64,000 nucleotides of DNA from Undaria pinnatifida (Eukaryota > Sar > Phaeophyceae > Laminariales > Alariaceae), in contig JABAKD010000025.1 of NCBI GenBank assembly GCA_012845835.1, positions 12,593,264-12,657,263 of the forward strand, in the 5' to 3' direction. The notes beneath the pieces were generated by a model. That model was given only the letters and a program-made list of their open reading frames with translations. It did no database searches and had not been told where the DNA came from. The number at the start of each line of letters is the position of its first letter. Position 1 is the first letter of the stretch. This document shows positions 1 through 10,919 of this stretch, piece by piece. Both the position numbers and the translations under genes were made by a program.

Positions 1-524
1 ATCGATAAATGTTCAGTAGCATTGATTGATTCATTGCGCTATTCGTAGTCGTAGCAGAACTAGAGAGTAAACTACGAGCGTTACAGCGGAACCGGAACTT
101 TCTCGGAGGTAACGTTCTGGAAAAGCGGCGGGATTGCCACCTGTTCGACTACTGCTCTTTTGTTTGAACATATCGCATCGTATCAGGTGGTCCAGCTCTC
201 CAGATCAGAGGCTTCTGGAAGGAGTTCTGGAAGGAGTAGTGGTCTGGACGTTGAGCTGGACGTTGAGACCAATGACGACGCGGGTTGCTCCTCCCCATTC
301 ACTCTTTTCTCATCCTTCTATTCTTCCTCGTTAGTTTTCAGTGTCTCCTGGACTCTGGACACAGCAATCCATTGTTCTCAAATGTTCTTTGCTTGGCCCA
401 AACCGCCCTTTAAAGCATCAATATATGTCTGCTTCATGCATCTTGCACGCTCCTTCGGCTAGCTTAGTTGCTGCCAGCACCAGGCTCCGCGACCACGCCA
501 AGTCGTACCGTCAAATACGCCAAT
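1..524 (+). repeat. 5' LTR of Ty1/copia element, left end cut by window edge
   Basis: From about position 9 this stretch matches the 3' LTR at 5098-5442, including the shared blocks around the two copies of GTTCGACTACTGCTC and the shared end near CGTCAAATACGCCAATA. About 200 bp in the middle (roughly 170-400) is absent from the 3' copy, so either this LTR gained sequence or the other lost it. The first bases of the LTR lie outside the window. Just after the end, GCTTATGAGCC is the likely primer-binding region. Confidence 0.8.
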
Positions 525-852
525 AGCTTATGAGCCTCGTCTACACCGCGGCGTGCATATCAGGAGCCTTCGAGGGGACGTCTTGAAGAGAATCTACAAT
601 CTGGAGCATTGCAACAAGGGGCTGTTATCAAACACGGAACTGTCAAATTTGGAAGGTTGAAGATCGAGTCGAGTCAATATTTTCGGTAGTGTCTTGGATC
701 ACATTAATAATCTATATTCAAGACACTTTACACTGGTGGTCGAGTCCGTCGCGGCCATGTACTGCTGTTCGGGAGTATGTCATTGTATCTACGCGCCGAC
801 ATCGCTATCGGGGGATTGTACTTTGCGTTTGCTCTTGCACGGGCTGAGATTA

Positions 853-1096
853 GACGCGTGCTACGATAGAGGTATCGCGTTTCGCCTGAAACGGTTGCTG
901 AATGACGGGGCTCCTTAACGCAAAATCGGGTGAAATATGCCATTTATTCGCGTGATTCTCGTTGTGTACCTAGGCCATGGAGCTTTTCATCCGGTAGCAG
1001 TTTTATTTTTCTCCAAATCCGTTTTTGGGAGAGTCTTAAGCCCCTAAATTGAGAATCCCTGGAAAAAAGTGGAGCACCTCTATCGTGGCACGCGTC
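853..1096 (+). mobile_element. F1 MITE copy in copia leader
   Basis: A 244 bp element with inverted ends: it starts GACGCGTGCTACGATAGAGG and ends with the reverse complement of GACGCGTGCCACGATAGAGG. The trinucleotide TTA flanks both ends (850-852 and 1097-1099), which looks like a target duplication. That would fit a PIF/Harbinger-like origin, but the superfamily is inferred. It has no coding capacity. This is the cleanest F1 copy in the window. Confidence 0.8.
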
Positions 1097-1149
1097 TTAA
1101 GTGCCGCGTAATTTTTGTAGTTCTTGAGGCATTGCAGACTGAATTACGT

Positions 1150-1450
1150 CCTCTTGAGCCTGCACCAGCTGCAGGATCAACAGCACAGGTAGCGCACGTC
1201 ATTCAGTCAAACGCGGGTGGTGAAATGAATCGAGACGTTCAGTTGAGCCTGCACCAGCGCTGCAGCACCCACGGCAGAGGTAGTGCGCGTCAGTTTTTGG
1301 AACACGGAGCGGGAACGGACCAGAGGCGTTGAATTGAGCTAGCTGCGGCATAGACGGCACAGATAGTGCACGTCAAAGGACCGCGCTGCACCAGCTGTAG
1401 CATAGACGGCACAGGTAGTGTACGCCAGACGAGAGGGCACAGGCCAGCTT
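1150..1450. repeat. Imperfect tandem repeats in copia leader
   Basis: Four or five diverged units of roughly 60-100 bp recur. Each has a CTGCACCAGC-like block followed by GGCACAGGTAGTG and a CGTCA end. They lie between the MITE and the start of gag and show no coding signal. Confidence 0.55.
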
Positions 1451-1549
1451 TGTAAGCTCGTGGTGTAGTTTGAGAAGCCTGCACAAGGATTGCAGCAAAA
1501 AATTTACAAACCTTTTTACGTTCACTGCTGAGCGGGAGGAACCATCCTC

Positions 1550-2300
1550 ATGGACAGCACATCGAACAATCTCATGTTTCCTTGAACCAAATACCAAAAT
1601 TCGACGGAAAAAAGGCAGGCGACTCCCTGGAATGGACTTCCAATTTTCGTGCCAGTCTCAGCATCTACAACAGAGCCACCTTCAACATCCTGCAAGGGCG
1701 AGAACGACCGTCGGAGACCGATGCCAGTCAGGACACTGCCCATACAGCGTGGGATGGCGTCAAACAGGATCTATTCAGCATACCGTTCTTTTCGACGGGC
1801 GGCTCAGCCTTCTTCGTTGTACGGAGATTCGATAGCATGACACTCGAGGACGGAACAGGACATGGGCAGCAAGGGCAGCGCTGCGCGATAAGTTCGAAGG
1901 GAGTGCGCGCGAAGCGATTCGCGCGGAGTTTTCCAAATGAACAACATTCGACTGTGCACAAGTAACTTCACATAATAGATGGCTGCCGTGACCGCCGTGA
2001 CGCGTGCGACCCACCAGAGGGTCCAACAGATTGCCAGCATGAGGATATTTTACTACAAGTTCTACCGCCCGATTATATGGCCATTTTCCAAGCCCACCAA
2101 GAGAGAGGAGACTTTGGCGTTGCCGACATCCGGCGTGTGATGGCGGCCATTTATGCAGGTAACCTGCGCCGCTCACATTTTGATTCATTTAAGGGGTATC
2201 GCGGGATGTGGTGTCATCATGCGGGCAATGACATCGCGATGGCAATGGCATCAATCGCCACTTCTGTGGTCGTGTCGGTCACTTCAAGAGTAAGTGCCCC
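1550..2300 (+). pseudogene. copia gag remnant with a damaged zinc knuckle
   Basis: Frame fragments beginning near ATGGACAGCACATC read as a copia-type capsid start, with a LNQIPKFDGKK-like segment around 1580-1620, but the frame breaks several times. At 2256-2297 one frame gives a CCHC zinc knuckle (RHFCGRVGHFKSKC). The spacing C-x4-H-x4-C is kept, but the first cysteine is arginine (CGC for TGC). The knuckle normally binds the element RNA during packaging. With the lost cysteine and broken frame the protein cannot be functional. Confidence 0.7.
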
Positions 2301-2769
2301 CTACGCGTCAATCAACATCAGCAGCAGAATGATGGACAGCAGCCGCAGCAGCGTTAAGAAAAACATAGCAACCCACGCAGACAGCACCAACGAACGGTGG
2401 AGGCGGGCGAGGTCCCGCGTGGTGCTCATACCATAAAGCAACCACCCATAGCGACGCCGACTGCCGCGCCGGGAGGCGCAGACGGGTTGACGGCAAGGCT
2501 CATATCTTGCTGCTACCGGGCCTTCGCGGATAAACGGAATCTGCAGCGCCTACGATCGTCCGGAAGAAAACGACCAGCCCGAACGCCCCTAAATCTCTTT
2601 CACAGCCACGGAGGTACATCCCACGGTGGCCATTGCGCCGTGGAGCAAGGCCACACGGAGGAACCCTTGCCATTCGGCTCACTGTCAGCATCGCCTCCTT
2701 GGCCATGTGAGGAACGCGCCAATCCCGCTATCTCTTTAGGAGGCCAGAGAAAGACCGAACTTCTACTGC

Positions 2770-3252
2770 ATGTACGGGGGAACGGACGGTGAGGGGGAAC
2801 CGCTCTACGGTATGGCCCCGATGGAGCCAGAACCGGCTGAGATCGAGCGCAAACCGCACGAGAGTGGCAATGTTGTTCTTATTCTAGTCGACAGCGGAGC
2901 CTCAAGCCACTATTTCGACGATATGCTCTTCCCCGATCTCAAACGTCCTTTACAGGACTACAACTCGTTTAGTACGCTGCGTACGATACTCACAGCTGGA
3001 GGAGCTCTGCTGGACGCTGCAGTGGAGGGTGTCTTACAAGGCCTCATCGCCGACGACTACGGAGAGCAGGAACTCGCGCAAATCACAATCCTTATCGTGC
3101 CGGGTATTGGCAGCATTGTTTTCTCGGCAAAACCAGCAGCGAGAAAGGGCATCATTTCTATTTTCGATGTCGACAAAAGCAGGCTAAAGGCAGGCGACAT
3201 CACAGTGCCACTTCACGGAGAAAACGATGGAATCTCTACTCCTTCAAGCTAG
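2770..3252 (+). pseudogene. copia aspartic protease region
   Basis: An open frame of about 160 codons contains ILVDSGASSHYF near residues 38-49. D-S-G-A is the catalytic motif of retropepsins of the copia type, which cleave the Gag-Pol polyprotein. A downstream TILIVPGIGSIVFS segment fits the second beta-hairpin of the fold. The frame has no start of its own because it is part of a polyprotein, and it closes before the integrase. It is a remnant, not an independent gene. Confidence 0.8.
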
Positions 3253-3290
3253 GTCTCAGTGCGGATGGATATGCAGGAAATGAGCTGGCG

Positions 3291-3614
3291 ATGAATGAGG
3301 TGACCCATGCCCAAGTGTGGCACCGGCGGCCGGGTCACCTCAACAAGCGCAGCCCTGATTTCATGCGCAGGAAGGACAGCAACGGGGTCGCATTTGACGT
3401 TTCTATTGCAGACTCTGACGTCTGTGCGGGGGGGAAAGCCGTAAGCAGGCTCAGCCCAAGAAAGCCAAACACGCCGCCATTAATGCGCCCATTCAGATCG
3501 TGTACGTACGGAGATTCTATGAGTCCCTTCAAACCGACGGCTTATGGTCGATACAAGATTCTCAGCAAGATCACCGACCAGCTCTGTCAAGCCCTTGCCC
3601 CGCTTGGAGCTGTT
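3291..3614 (+). pseudogene. copia integrase, N-terminal part
   Basis: The segment HAQVWHRRPGHLNKRS is the GAG-pre-integrase/HHCC region, where H-x-H residues pair with a downstream C-x2-C. Here the pair reads SDVC, so one zinc-binding cysteine is gone. The frame then shifts and continues toward the catalytic core (YGRYKILSKITDQ). At about 3615 the coding sequence is interrupted by F1 MITE DNA and resumes at about 4164. Integrase would insert the element cDNA; this copy is dead. Confidence 0.75.
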
Positions 3615-4163
3615 CCACGCATGTTTCGATAGAGGAAGCACTTTCTTCTTGAAACTTTTTCTGAAAGATAGGGCTCTCCTTAATCCAAAATCATCGGAAA
3701 CAGGCGACGCGTGCTACGATGGAGGTATCACTTTTGGTCTGAAATGGTTTCTGAATGACGGGCTCCTTAACCCCAAATGGTTGGAAATATATATATATAT
3801 ATATTTTTTTTCACGATTCTCGTTGTGTGCGTAGGCCTTGGGATTTTTTATCCGGTAGCAGCAGATTTTTTTTTTTCTCCAAATCAGTTTTTTGGGAGAG
3901 GTCTTAACCTCCCAAAATTGAGGAATCTGAGAAAAAACGTGGTGCACACCTCTCTATCGTAGCACATGTCGCACCTTTATCGTAGCACGCGTCAGACCAT
4001 TTGTTTTTGCATGATTATCGTTGTGTACCTAGGCCATGAAATTTTTCATCCGGTCAGCAGTTGAAATTCTTGTTGTCCAAATCAGTCTCTGGGAGAGGTC
4101 TTAAGCCCCCAAAATTGAGAAACCTCAGAAAAAAAGTGGTGCACCCCTATCGTGGCACGCGTC
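3615..4163 (+). mobile_element. Nested F1 MITE copies inside copia integrase
   Basis: An outer F1 copy starts near CACGCATGTTTCGATAGAGG and ends at 4163 with CGTGGCACGCGTC. It is split by an inner copy, 3706-3970, which starts GACGCGTGCTACGATGGAGG and ends TATCGTAGCACATGTC. A further 3' end follows at 3971-3993, so at least two, possibly three, insertions are stacked. The inner copy holds a short (AT)n run at 3786-3804. Confidence 0.75.
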
Positions 4164-4500
4164 GATCGTCACTTCAACCTTGATACCTCATGGCAAACGC
4201 ACAATCAGATGGGCGTGCCGACAAGGGAGGTGAATTCACGGGCGACAACTCCAGGGATTACTGTCTAGAAACAGGCACCACTTAGGAATTCGCTGTCGCC
4301 AACACGCCACACACAGCAGATCGGTGTATTTGAACGCGCCGGGCGGACGATGTGCAGACCGGTTTGCTGCATGCTTATGGACAGCAGATTCCCTCCTTTT
4401 CTGTGGTGAGCGCTCGTGATGACGGCGTCCTATCCTTGCCATTGGGTTCCGCATTCAGCGCTCAAAATGGAAACCCCGTATAAAGATTATTTTCGGCGAA
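4164..4500 (+). pseudogene. copia integrase, core and C-terminal part
   Basis: After the MITE block the frame resumes with a GGEFTGDNSRDYCLETGT-like segment. It contains the G-G-E-F block that precedes the second part of the DDE core, followed by ANTPHTADR, a decayed form of the NTPQQNG-V-E region. Frames change near 4270 and 4330. A YKxxFGEDTD segment around 4480-4510 is the usual integrase tail. Confidence 0.7.
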
Positions 4501-4514
4501 GACACCGATGCTAA

Positions 4515-5097
4515 GCTACAGGCTATCGGGCAAATAGTACTAAATAGCCGCACACCCTTGGCACGCTTCTCTCAGGCAGACATGCTGCAGGCACTAGACT
4601 TTGCTGTGCGAGGCGATCAACTCGCCAAGAGCACGATCATTCAAGAATGGGGGAGGAGGGCTGCGTAACCCGTATTATGGTCGGTAGGACAATTCCGTTT
4701 GGATTACCGGAAAACTTGCGCACTCGGGTTTATCACCCAAAATCAGGGTTGCATTGACTGCTTAAATCACACGAGGAGCAGCAGATTTGCTGAGTCGCCA
4801 TCTGTTCAGTGTCCACGGTCTTGGTCTCGAGACACCAGTTGGTGCATTAATGGTTTCATGATTAGATTCACAGCCCCTCCCTATAGCTGTCATTGTACAA
4901 GCGTTAGCTTTAGATCCGCTTGGAATAAACTGGACACAGTATTTCGACTTCTAAGAATGTCGTAAGCTAGTAGTAGTGTGCATTACACCTCAGTGAGAAA
5001 TGCCACGCGTCGTACCGGTATCTCTGATTGATGTAACTTGGTTTCAATATGGAACATGCTATTCAATGAATTAGATGCAACTTGCATCGTGGGGGAG
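4515..5097. other. copia internal region lacking recognisable RT/RNase H
   Basis: Nothing in the six frames resembles the reverse transcriptase YVDD block or an RNase H core, although a full copia element would need roughly 2 kb here. A large internal deletion is the simplest explanation. The segment ends in a purine tract directly before the 3' LTR. Confidence 0.5.
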
Positions 5098-5442
5098 TGT
5101 TGAGGATAGGGGTTTTAGACAGTCACTCATCACGACAATGTTCGGTAGCATTGGTCGGTTCATTGCTGTATTGCTGTACTCGCAGTCCTAGGAGAACTGC
5201 AAAGTAACATGCGAGAGTTACAGCTGAATCGGAACCTTCTCGCGGAGGAAATGTTCCGGAAAAGCGGCGGGATTACCGCCTGTTCGACTACTGCTCTATT
5301 GTTCGAGAATGCCGAAGGCACCCTGTAAAATATCCATATAGTTCTGCCTCGTGCATCTTGCACGTTCCTTCGGTTAGCTTATTTGCTGCCATTGCCAGCC
5401 TCCTCCACCACGACAGGTCGTATCGTCACATACGCCAATACA
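5098..5442 (+). repeat. 3' LTR of Ty1/copia element
   Basis: It starts TGTTGAGGATA right after a GGGGGAG purine tract and ends near CGCCAATACA, giving the TG...CA borders of an LTR. It aligns with 1-524 but lacks about 200 bp in the middle. Confidence 0.8.
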
Positions 5443-5449
5443 GGACTCT

Positions 5450-5990
5450 GGTCAGAAGGACAGGGGCGCCAAGTAGACAGCCGGGGAAAGGGACGATATG
5501 GGGTGTGGAGAGGTGAACTTATTTTAGGGGCAGGCATGGAACGCGGGTTCTGAAGGGGCGTCTGGCTGTTGAGGTTGTCTGCCAGATTAGAAGGCAGGTC
5601 AGCCGCGTACGATAGCCGGGATAGGAAACGTGGGGGGAGGGGAGAGGGGGGGGGGGGGGGGGGGGGGGGAGGGGATGGAGGAGGGTGAGGTGGTGGAGGG
5701 GGGGAACCGGGCAGGGGGGAGCGGGGGAACGGGCAAGCGTGAGGGGGGGGGGCGGGGGGGGGGCGGAGGAAAACGGAACGAGGCAGGCCTGTCAGTTTCC
5801 ACCCTCCTCTTCCGTGGAGGACGTCATGACAGAAAGGAACAAACATATCTTCGTGAAGATGAGACCCAACAATTGTAAGAATGTCTGGAAAGTCTGTCTG
5901 GAGTTTGGCGGAACGGCAGGGGAACTACAGAAAAAGCGGGTACAAGGTAGTAGGGGTGGGTGGTGGTTCCAGAGAACGGAACTATAAAAG
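5450..5990. other. G-rich low-complexity DNA, no gene
   Basis: Between 5634 and 5770 the + strand is almost pure G with scattered A and T. Long proline-rich and glycine-rich frames here are compositional artefacts. The rest shows no recognisable feature. Confidence 0.6.
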
Positions 5991-5994
5991 CAAA

Positions 5995-6235
5995 TATGTG
6001 CGTGTTGTCTTCGCATTAAACCGTTATTTCTACGTACCCAACGACATCAAACACCACCATGACATGATGTGTCCGTGCTGATTCTTCATCCTGCAGGTGG
6101 AGAGATACTTTTTCCGTGGTCGGACTGTGAGACAGAATAAACCAAACAATCGTAATTATCAATCAACAAGGTAATAACGCAAGTGAAATGCTAGCGTACC
6201 GGATACCGAAACACAACGAAACAAGCCAGACCAAA
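5995..6235 (+). repeat. Dispersed repeat family B, copy 1
   Basis: It shares ATTAAACCGTT, the TGATTCTTCATCCTGCA-like block, the ACAATC...AATCAA block and the CTAGCGTACCGG end with 15605-15830 and, reverse complemented, with 29600-29790. A short head fragment also occurs at 13925-13980. It is non-coding and its class is unknown. Confidence 0.6.
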
Positions 6236-6734
6236 AATAAAAAAAACGGGAAAAAAAAAGAAAAGAAAAAACACCAACGACAGGGGTTCCGAAGAATGTG
6301 ATGCAAGATTATCAGAAAGGCTGCAAGAAGAACAACTACGTGCTGAAGAGGAACTAATAGCTGCTGCTGCACAAACGAACACCACGAAAAAGAAGAAGAT
6401 ACCGGCATAAGGCCGGCGGCGAGGGAAAATAAGGGAACAAAGAGGGAAACAAATCTAAAAGCAAAAAAACGAGAACTAAACGAGAAAGACAAGTGTCATT
6501 ACTGCCGCTTTCGCGCTCCCCCCATTCATTGAACTCAACGAAATCAAAGCTAAAAACCACCATTCACTTGCAGGGTTCAGGGCTATACCTGCGTCTTCTG
6601 CTGTATATGTCCTGTGGGCCACTGCTTTCGTCACTGTCAGTAATGTCTAGTATGTCGTACGTACGAGGGGTGTGGTGTGATTTTTTGTTGACATCAAAAA
6701 TAATATTGTAAATATAGTCTAAAGTACACTGTTC
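6236..6734. other. No gene seen
   Basis: A/G-rich DNA on the + strand at 6236-6480, then unassigned sequence. No repeats shared with the rest of the window were recognised. Confidence 0.4.
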
Positions 6735-7740
6735 CAGTTAGTTGCGAGATCAAGGATTTCGTCGAAACTCATCTTTGCAAGCTGTGTGTGATGCTCCGAT
6801 CACGCGTATTTTTTGTGCGTGTGTCCTCATGAAGGGCATATATATATTATAGGTCGACGGCTTTTTTTGAACTACAGTTAGTGTTGTAGCTTGTACCAGG
6901 GTCAGCACGGTAATGCTAATCAATCTATATGCATGCGCGAAAACTATAAAATCCGTTCTCGAGGGGGACAAAATCTTACTTGCTGTAGAAGGAATGTGCG
7001 TTGGTTTATCGTGTATGTCCTGTCGAGACGAATAACCGGCGATGAGAAGGCCGACGATTTAAGGGGGGGGGGGGGGGGGGGAGGTGTGGAGGGGGGGGGT
7101 ATCAGTCTGTGCGCGGAAATCATTAAACCCGTTTTTAAGGGGGACGAGATCTGACGGCTGTGGAGGGAACGCATCAGTTTATCATGTACATCCTGTAAGT
7201 CATACAACCGGCGATGGGAGGGCGGGATGTTTTGAGGAGGGGGGGGCGGGCGGAGGAGCGGGGGGTTGAAAAAGAGGCAGAGAGAGGGGACGGGGGAGGG
7301 GGGGGTTCCAACAGATTTTTTGGTCACGTAAATGTTTAGGAGATTACTGTATGCGTGGTTCTAGGTCTGGGCGACGGTGGGGGTGGCGATGGAGGAGCGG
7401 GCGGGAGGGAAGTGCATGAGAACTTCAAGGCCATATATAATACATGAACTGGAGCTACCGCATGGATGGCTCGGAAGCTAAATATATGATATCACCTGTG
7501 TCGGGTAGTGTTTATTACTTTGGCAGATTTCGATTTTAGGTGGGGCGGCGGGGGAGGGGGAGGGTGGTTTTGTGTGCGGCGTGTGTGTAGGGGGGGGAGG
7601 GGGTGTTTTTTTTGTTGGGGCGGGGGGGGGGGGGGGGTGTGTGTGGTGGTGTGGGGGGGAGATAGAGATGGATGCGAGCAAAATTTCTACCTGCGTGTTT
7701 GATGCAGATGCCCAATATTTCAAAGATAAACCATGGGTCA
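6735..7740 (-). repeat. P repeat cluster 1 (minus strand)
   Basis: In reverse complement this matches the P clusters at 17865-19610, 49600-50375, 57515-58830 and 58870-60710. Shared blocks are the AAGATGAGTTTCGAC...GATCTC...GCTGGAGTGTATTT end, the GGAGTATCACACACAGC block, GGTTTTATAGTTTCCGCGCA and the CTTACAGGAT block near CCGG. Long G tracts (7063-7080, 7622-7637) correspond to the poly-C spacers of the + strand copies. Confidence 0.75.
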
Positions 7741-8127
7741 GGTGGATGGGAGGGATTTTTTCTCTACGTGATGATGTTGTTGTTACTTCAAGAACACGGG
7801 GAGGCCCAAGCGCCCCCTGCTCCCCACTTTGCCGGTGACTCTAAAATATCTAGATGTTTCATCGAAAAAGTAGAAAAAAAGATGGCTATGTTAACACGCT
7901 GCTTTTTGAACCTCGACTGATTCGTGGCTCAGGGTTAGGCTACACCAGGGTCAAGAGGGCTCCACCCACAGATGCTGTGAGTCTCTTCGTATTGGCTTCC
8001 CCCCGGTTCTCAGCAGGGGTCCACACCTCGACTTTTGAGGCGTTGCAGTGGTCGGAATTTGGTGTACATAAAAATGAGACGCAAAACGATCCCCAACTGA
8101 ACGCAACAACAACACAGCAACAATATA
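7741..8127. other. No gene seen
   Basis: Unassigned DNA. It ends in a CAACAACAACACAGCAAC stretch resembling the (AAC)n tails of family D. Confidence 0.35.
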
Positions 8128-8520
8128 TTCTAAATATTCTACGCTCTTGATATAGTCAATGCTTCAATTCTTCCCATGTTACAGGCTGTCACTTCAATTT
8201 AACATGCAACCCCCTAGGGTGGGTGGGGGGGAGATCTTCAATTCTTCCGCTTTCAACCTCCCACCTCACAACAGCAGCGGTTCCTTACGTGCTAATCAAA
8301 CACCCACCAGTTCCCTGTTCCCTGCTTTATTCGCTTTTGCTTTTGTGCTACCCTGCGTATCCTTCCTTCTTTGCTGAATGATCGAGCTCCTCACCTCAAC
8401 TAACTCGCTATCTCGCACTAAAATATCCCGCCTTCCAAACATATCTTAGATCCATTCCCGCTCCACAAACCCCACAGACTTCCAGCGTTCAATCCTACGT
8501 TCAATCTTATTATTGATTGA
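8128..8520 (+). repeat. Left ~390 bp direct repeat (LTR-like)
   Basis: It matches 13155-13544 over its length. Both copies start TATTCTAAATATTCTACGCTC-like, carry the ATAGTCAAT block, a GGTGGGTGGGNGGGA run and the TCCCTG...CTGCTTTATTCGC block, and end near CCTACGTTCA. A third, shorter copy of the first ~60 bp lies at 8568-8628. The arrangement resembles split or long terminal repeats of a tyrosine-recombinase or LTR element. Confidence 0.7.
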
Positions 8521-8769
8521 ACGCTGACACATCCAATCACACTACTATCTTCTACATCTTCTACACGCTGTTAATATAGTCAATCCTCCAATTCTTCCCG
8601 AATTGCAGGCTGTCACTTTAAGTTAGCCCCACCTTAACAGCCTAGACTATTGTTATCACGTTGCTTTAACTCTCCCACCTTCCTAATCCCTCCACGTTCC
8701 CCTCAATAAATATGCCTTACTCTTCCAACACCCCACATCGGTTCTTGCCCCGGCTGGATACCTCCGGCT

Positions 8770-10805
8770 TTAGCCTTCTGTGTCAAATGCTTGCGAGCTT
8801 CTCTTGTCATCTTCTCGATTGTCCCTCACATACAACATAAATGCTTCACCCTTCCACCTTCCTTCTCGTTGAATAGCCCACGCCTGTAACCCCGACGCTG
8901 CTAACAACCTTGTTGCCCCTCCAATCCTACCAGAATGTAGTGCATGTGCTCGCATGGTGTTAAGCATTGTTTTCCAACAAGACCCCTCAACGCCTTAGTC
9001 GCTTGTTCACGAGTCCAAACTTCCCAACGGTCTTCCTTCCCTTACGTTGCAAAAGGTTCGCCCGGTTCACAAGCTGTTGGTGCATCAGCATCAACTCCAG
9101 ACCATCACCTCGAACCCACCACAACCATCTAGCGGCGATGCTTCTCGTTGCATCCACATGGACAATTCGTTCCACTCCGAACCGATTTTTGCGGGGCAAA
9201 CATCCGATCTTTTACGTGCAATGACTGCTCCGAATCGGTTATGATCTCCTTTCGAATATTTGAAATGAACTTTTACCCTGTCTTCACACTTTCACAGCCG
9301 AGACGACGTCCACTGAGTGGTCCCCAAGAAAAAGGAAAAGTCTCCTCTTGTTAGTCCGGATTACCCTGGTGAGTCTTCCCCATACTGTACGCGTAAAGTT
9401 GTGACGCCCTGCACAAGAAGAAAATATGCCACTCCAAGCTTGACCATAGCACTCGTCCCCCCTCTCCCCATTCCTTAGCAACGTAACACCCTTGCTTCAA
9501 CATAGTCCATGAATTTGGACGACGTGCGTTCGGACCACCCCCTTTCAACGCACCTTCCCTTGCAATCCCCGCCTTCACAGATTTTAGAAGATAGTTCTTC
9601 ATTGGTAACTCAACTCCCACCATTCGGTGAAAATATTGAATCGCCGTCAACTTCGCATCAATCGTCGAAATCTTAGTCCCTCTTGAAAATTACATATAAT
9701 ACTTCGAAGTATGCCAAGTACTTCGAGATCTCTTCCGCAATACAAGGCTCCCCCTAAATTGGCATTCAAACTTATGCGTCTCTTCACGACATCTTGCCTC
9801 CAATTCACCCACATCTTCCAAGCCGCGGCATCAGTTGAGTTAGTCGATGGAGCAACCCCCACCTTTGAGAGTACGACTGCAAGATCTCCGAACACGCCGT
9901 CCCACCAATCTCCTCCAAAACTCGCCTCCTGCCGCCGAACAAACGGAGTCAATAGTTCAGATCAGCAAAAACTTGGGTTCGTGGCTATCTCGAAACACCA
10001 TCCGCCATTACATTCTCACTTCCTTGAATATGTACTGCTTCAAAACATCATCCTGCCGACATTTCAGTCACTCCCAACGACCTTATTGAAAACGCTGTTC
10101 GTGGATCGCGTGTTTCCCCACACTTACTTACTCACCCATCTCATTGCTGACATATTTGTTACCTCTCATCATCGCAGATAAGTTCTCCCACTGTACTATA
10201 CTTGGTCTATCGTTTACCACATATAATACCATAACGCAAGCAGTCATTTCCATCGCCAATAAATAGTTCCAATAAATTTATTGAAACAGTGTTCAGCGCA
10301 GCTCATGATGACCCTGATAATGACCTACTACATTCATCAACAGACAGGTCATATCTCCACCACACCCCTAATTGTAAACAAAACCTTCCAATAGAATGTA
10401 GTGTTAGTGTTGCATCCGAATGCCAATGCCTAGCAGGATTCCATATGACACGTTCAAACACCGGTGAATGGAACGAAATGTACCATCTGCGAAAAACGGT
10501 TGGTGTACTGCCCATTCCACCAATCAATCCAGATCAGCATGAAATTCTCCACCCAATCTAAATTCCTTTCACCTTTCGGTACTGTCGCAAATTGACGATC
10601 AGAACCTTCCTTGTTTTCATCAAGGCCTGTCATTAACAGTACTCTCTACACGAAAATATCGCCCGATCGGAAAAACCGTCGACAAATGTCTCAATTTCTC
10701 TATCAAACCCCCCCAAAATATTTCGTCTAGCTTGTGACGGCCATTGGAAAACCCACAAAATTCAAGACGATGACGGCCAGACCCTGACTTCAGTCTCTTG
10801 GGCAT
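8770..10805 (-). pseudogene. Tyrosine recombinase (Crypton/DIRS-type) pseudogene
   Basis: Frame pieces on the minus strand give a nearly complete phage-integrase-type recombinase. An N-terminal core-binding part reads AAAWKMWVNWRQDVVKRR around 9830-9780. The first catalytic arginine sits in FLCRASQLYAYS around 9405-9370. The C-terminal block contains ALHSGRIGGAT (the H-x-x-R pair), GRWKGEAF (the W/H position) and MLYVR with the nucleophilic tyrosine, at 8940-8820. The pieces lie in three different frames, and several stops separate the catalytic blocks. Such enzymes cut and rejoin DNA through a 3'-phosphotyrosine. The upstream ATG at 10803-10805 borders a poly-C tract, and sequence from about 9950 to 10805 is less certain. 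Confidence 0.7.
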
Positions 10806-10919
10806 GACGCCCCACTTTCCCCCCCCCCTCCCCCCCCCCCCTCCCCCCCCCCCCCCCCCCTTCCCCCCCTCCCCCCTCCCCCCTTCCCCCTCCCCCCCTC
10901 CCCCCCTCCCCCCGGCCGC
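10806..10919. repeat. Poly-C/C-T tract at the 3' end of the LINE
   Basis: About 95 bp of C runs interrupted by single or double T. On the minus strand it is a G-rich tract that follows directly after the LINE stop codon (TAA, 10920-10922). Confidence 0.8.

Larger units (their letters stand above)
1..5442 (+). mobile_element. Degenerate Ty1/copia LTR retrotransposon
   Basis: Two related LTRs flank gag, protease and integrase remnants in the copia order (gag-PR-INT). The element has stop codons and frameshifts throughout, and no reverse transcriptase or RNase H can be recognised between the integrase and the 3' LTR. It also carries later MITE insertions in the leader (853-1096) and in the integrase (3615-4163). 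A purine-rich tract, GTGGGGGAG, sits immediately before the 3' LTR, as expected for plus-strand priming. The PR-INT order excludes Ty3/gypsy. Confidence 0.85.

Noticed and set aside
4515-5097. Reverse transcriptase of the copia element
   Set aside because: No RT motif found in any frame and the space is too short.
5379-5878. Proline-rich and glycine-rich frames
   Set aside because: Produced by the G-rich tract; open on both strands because of composition.
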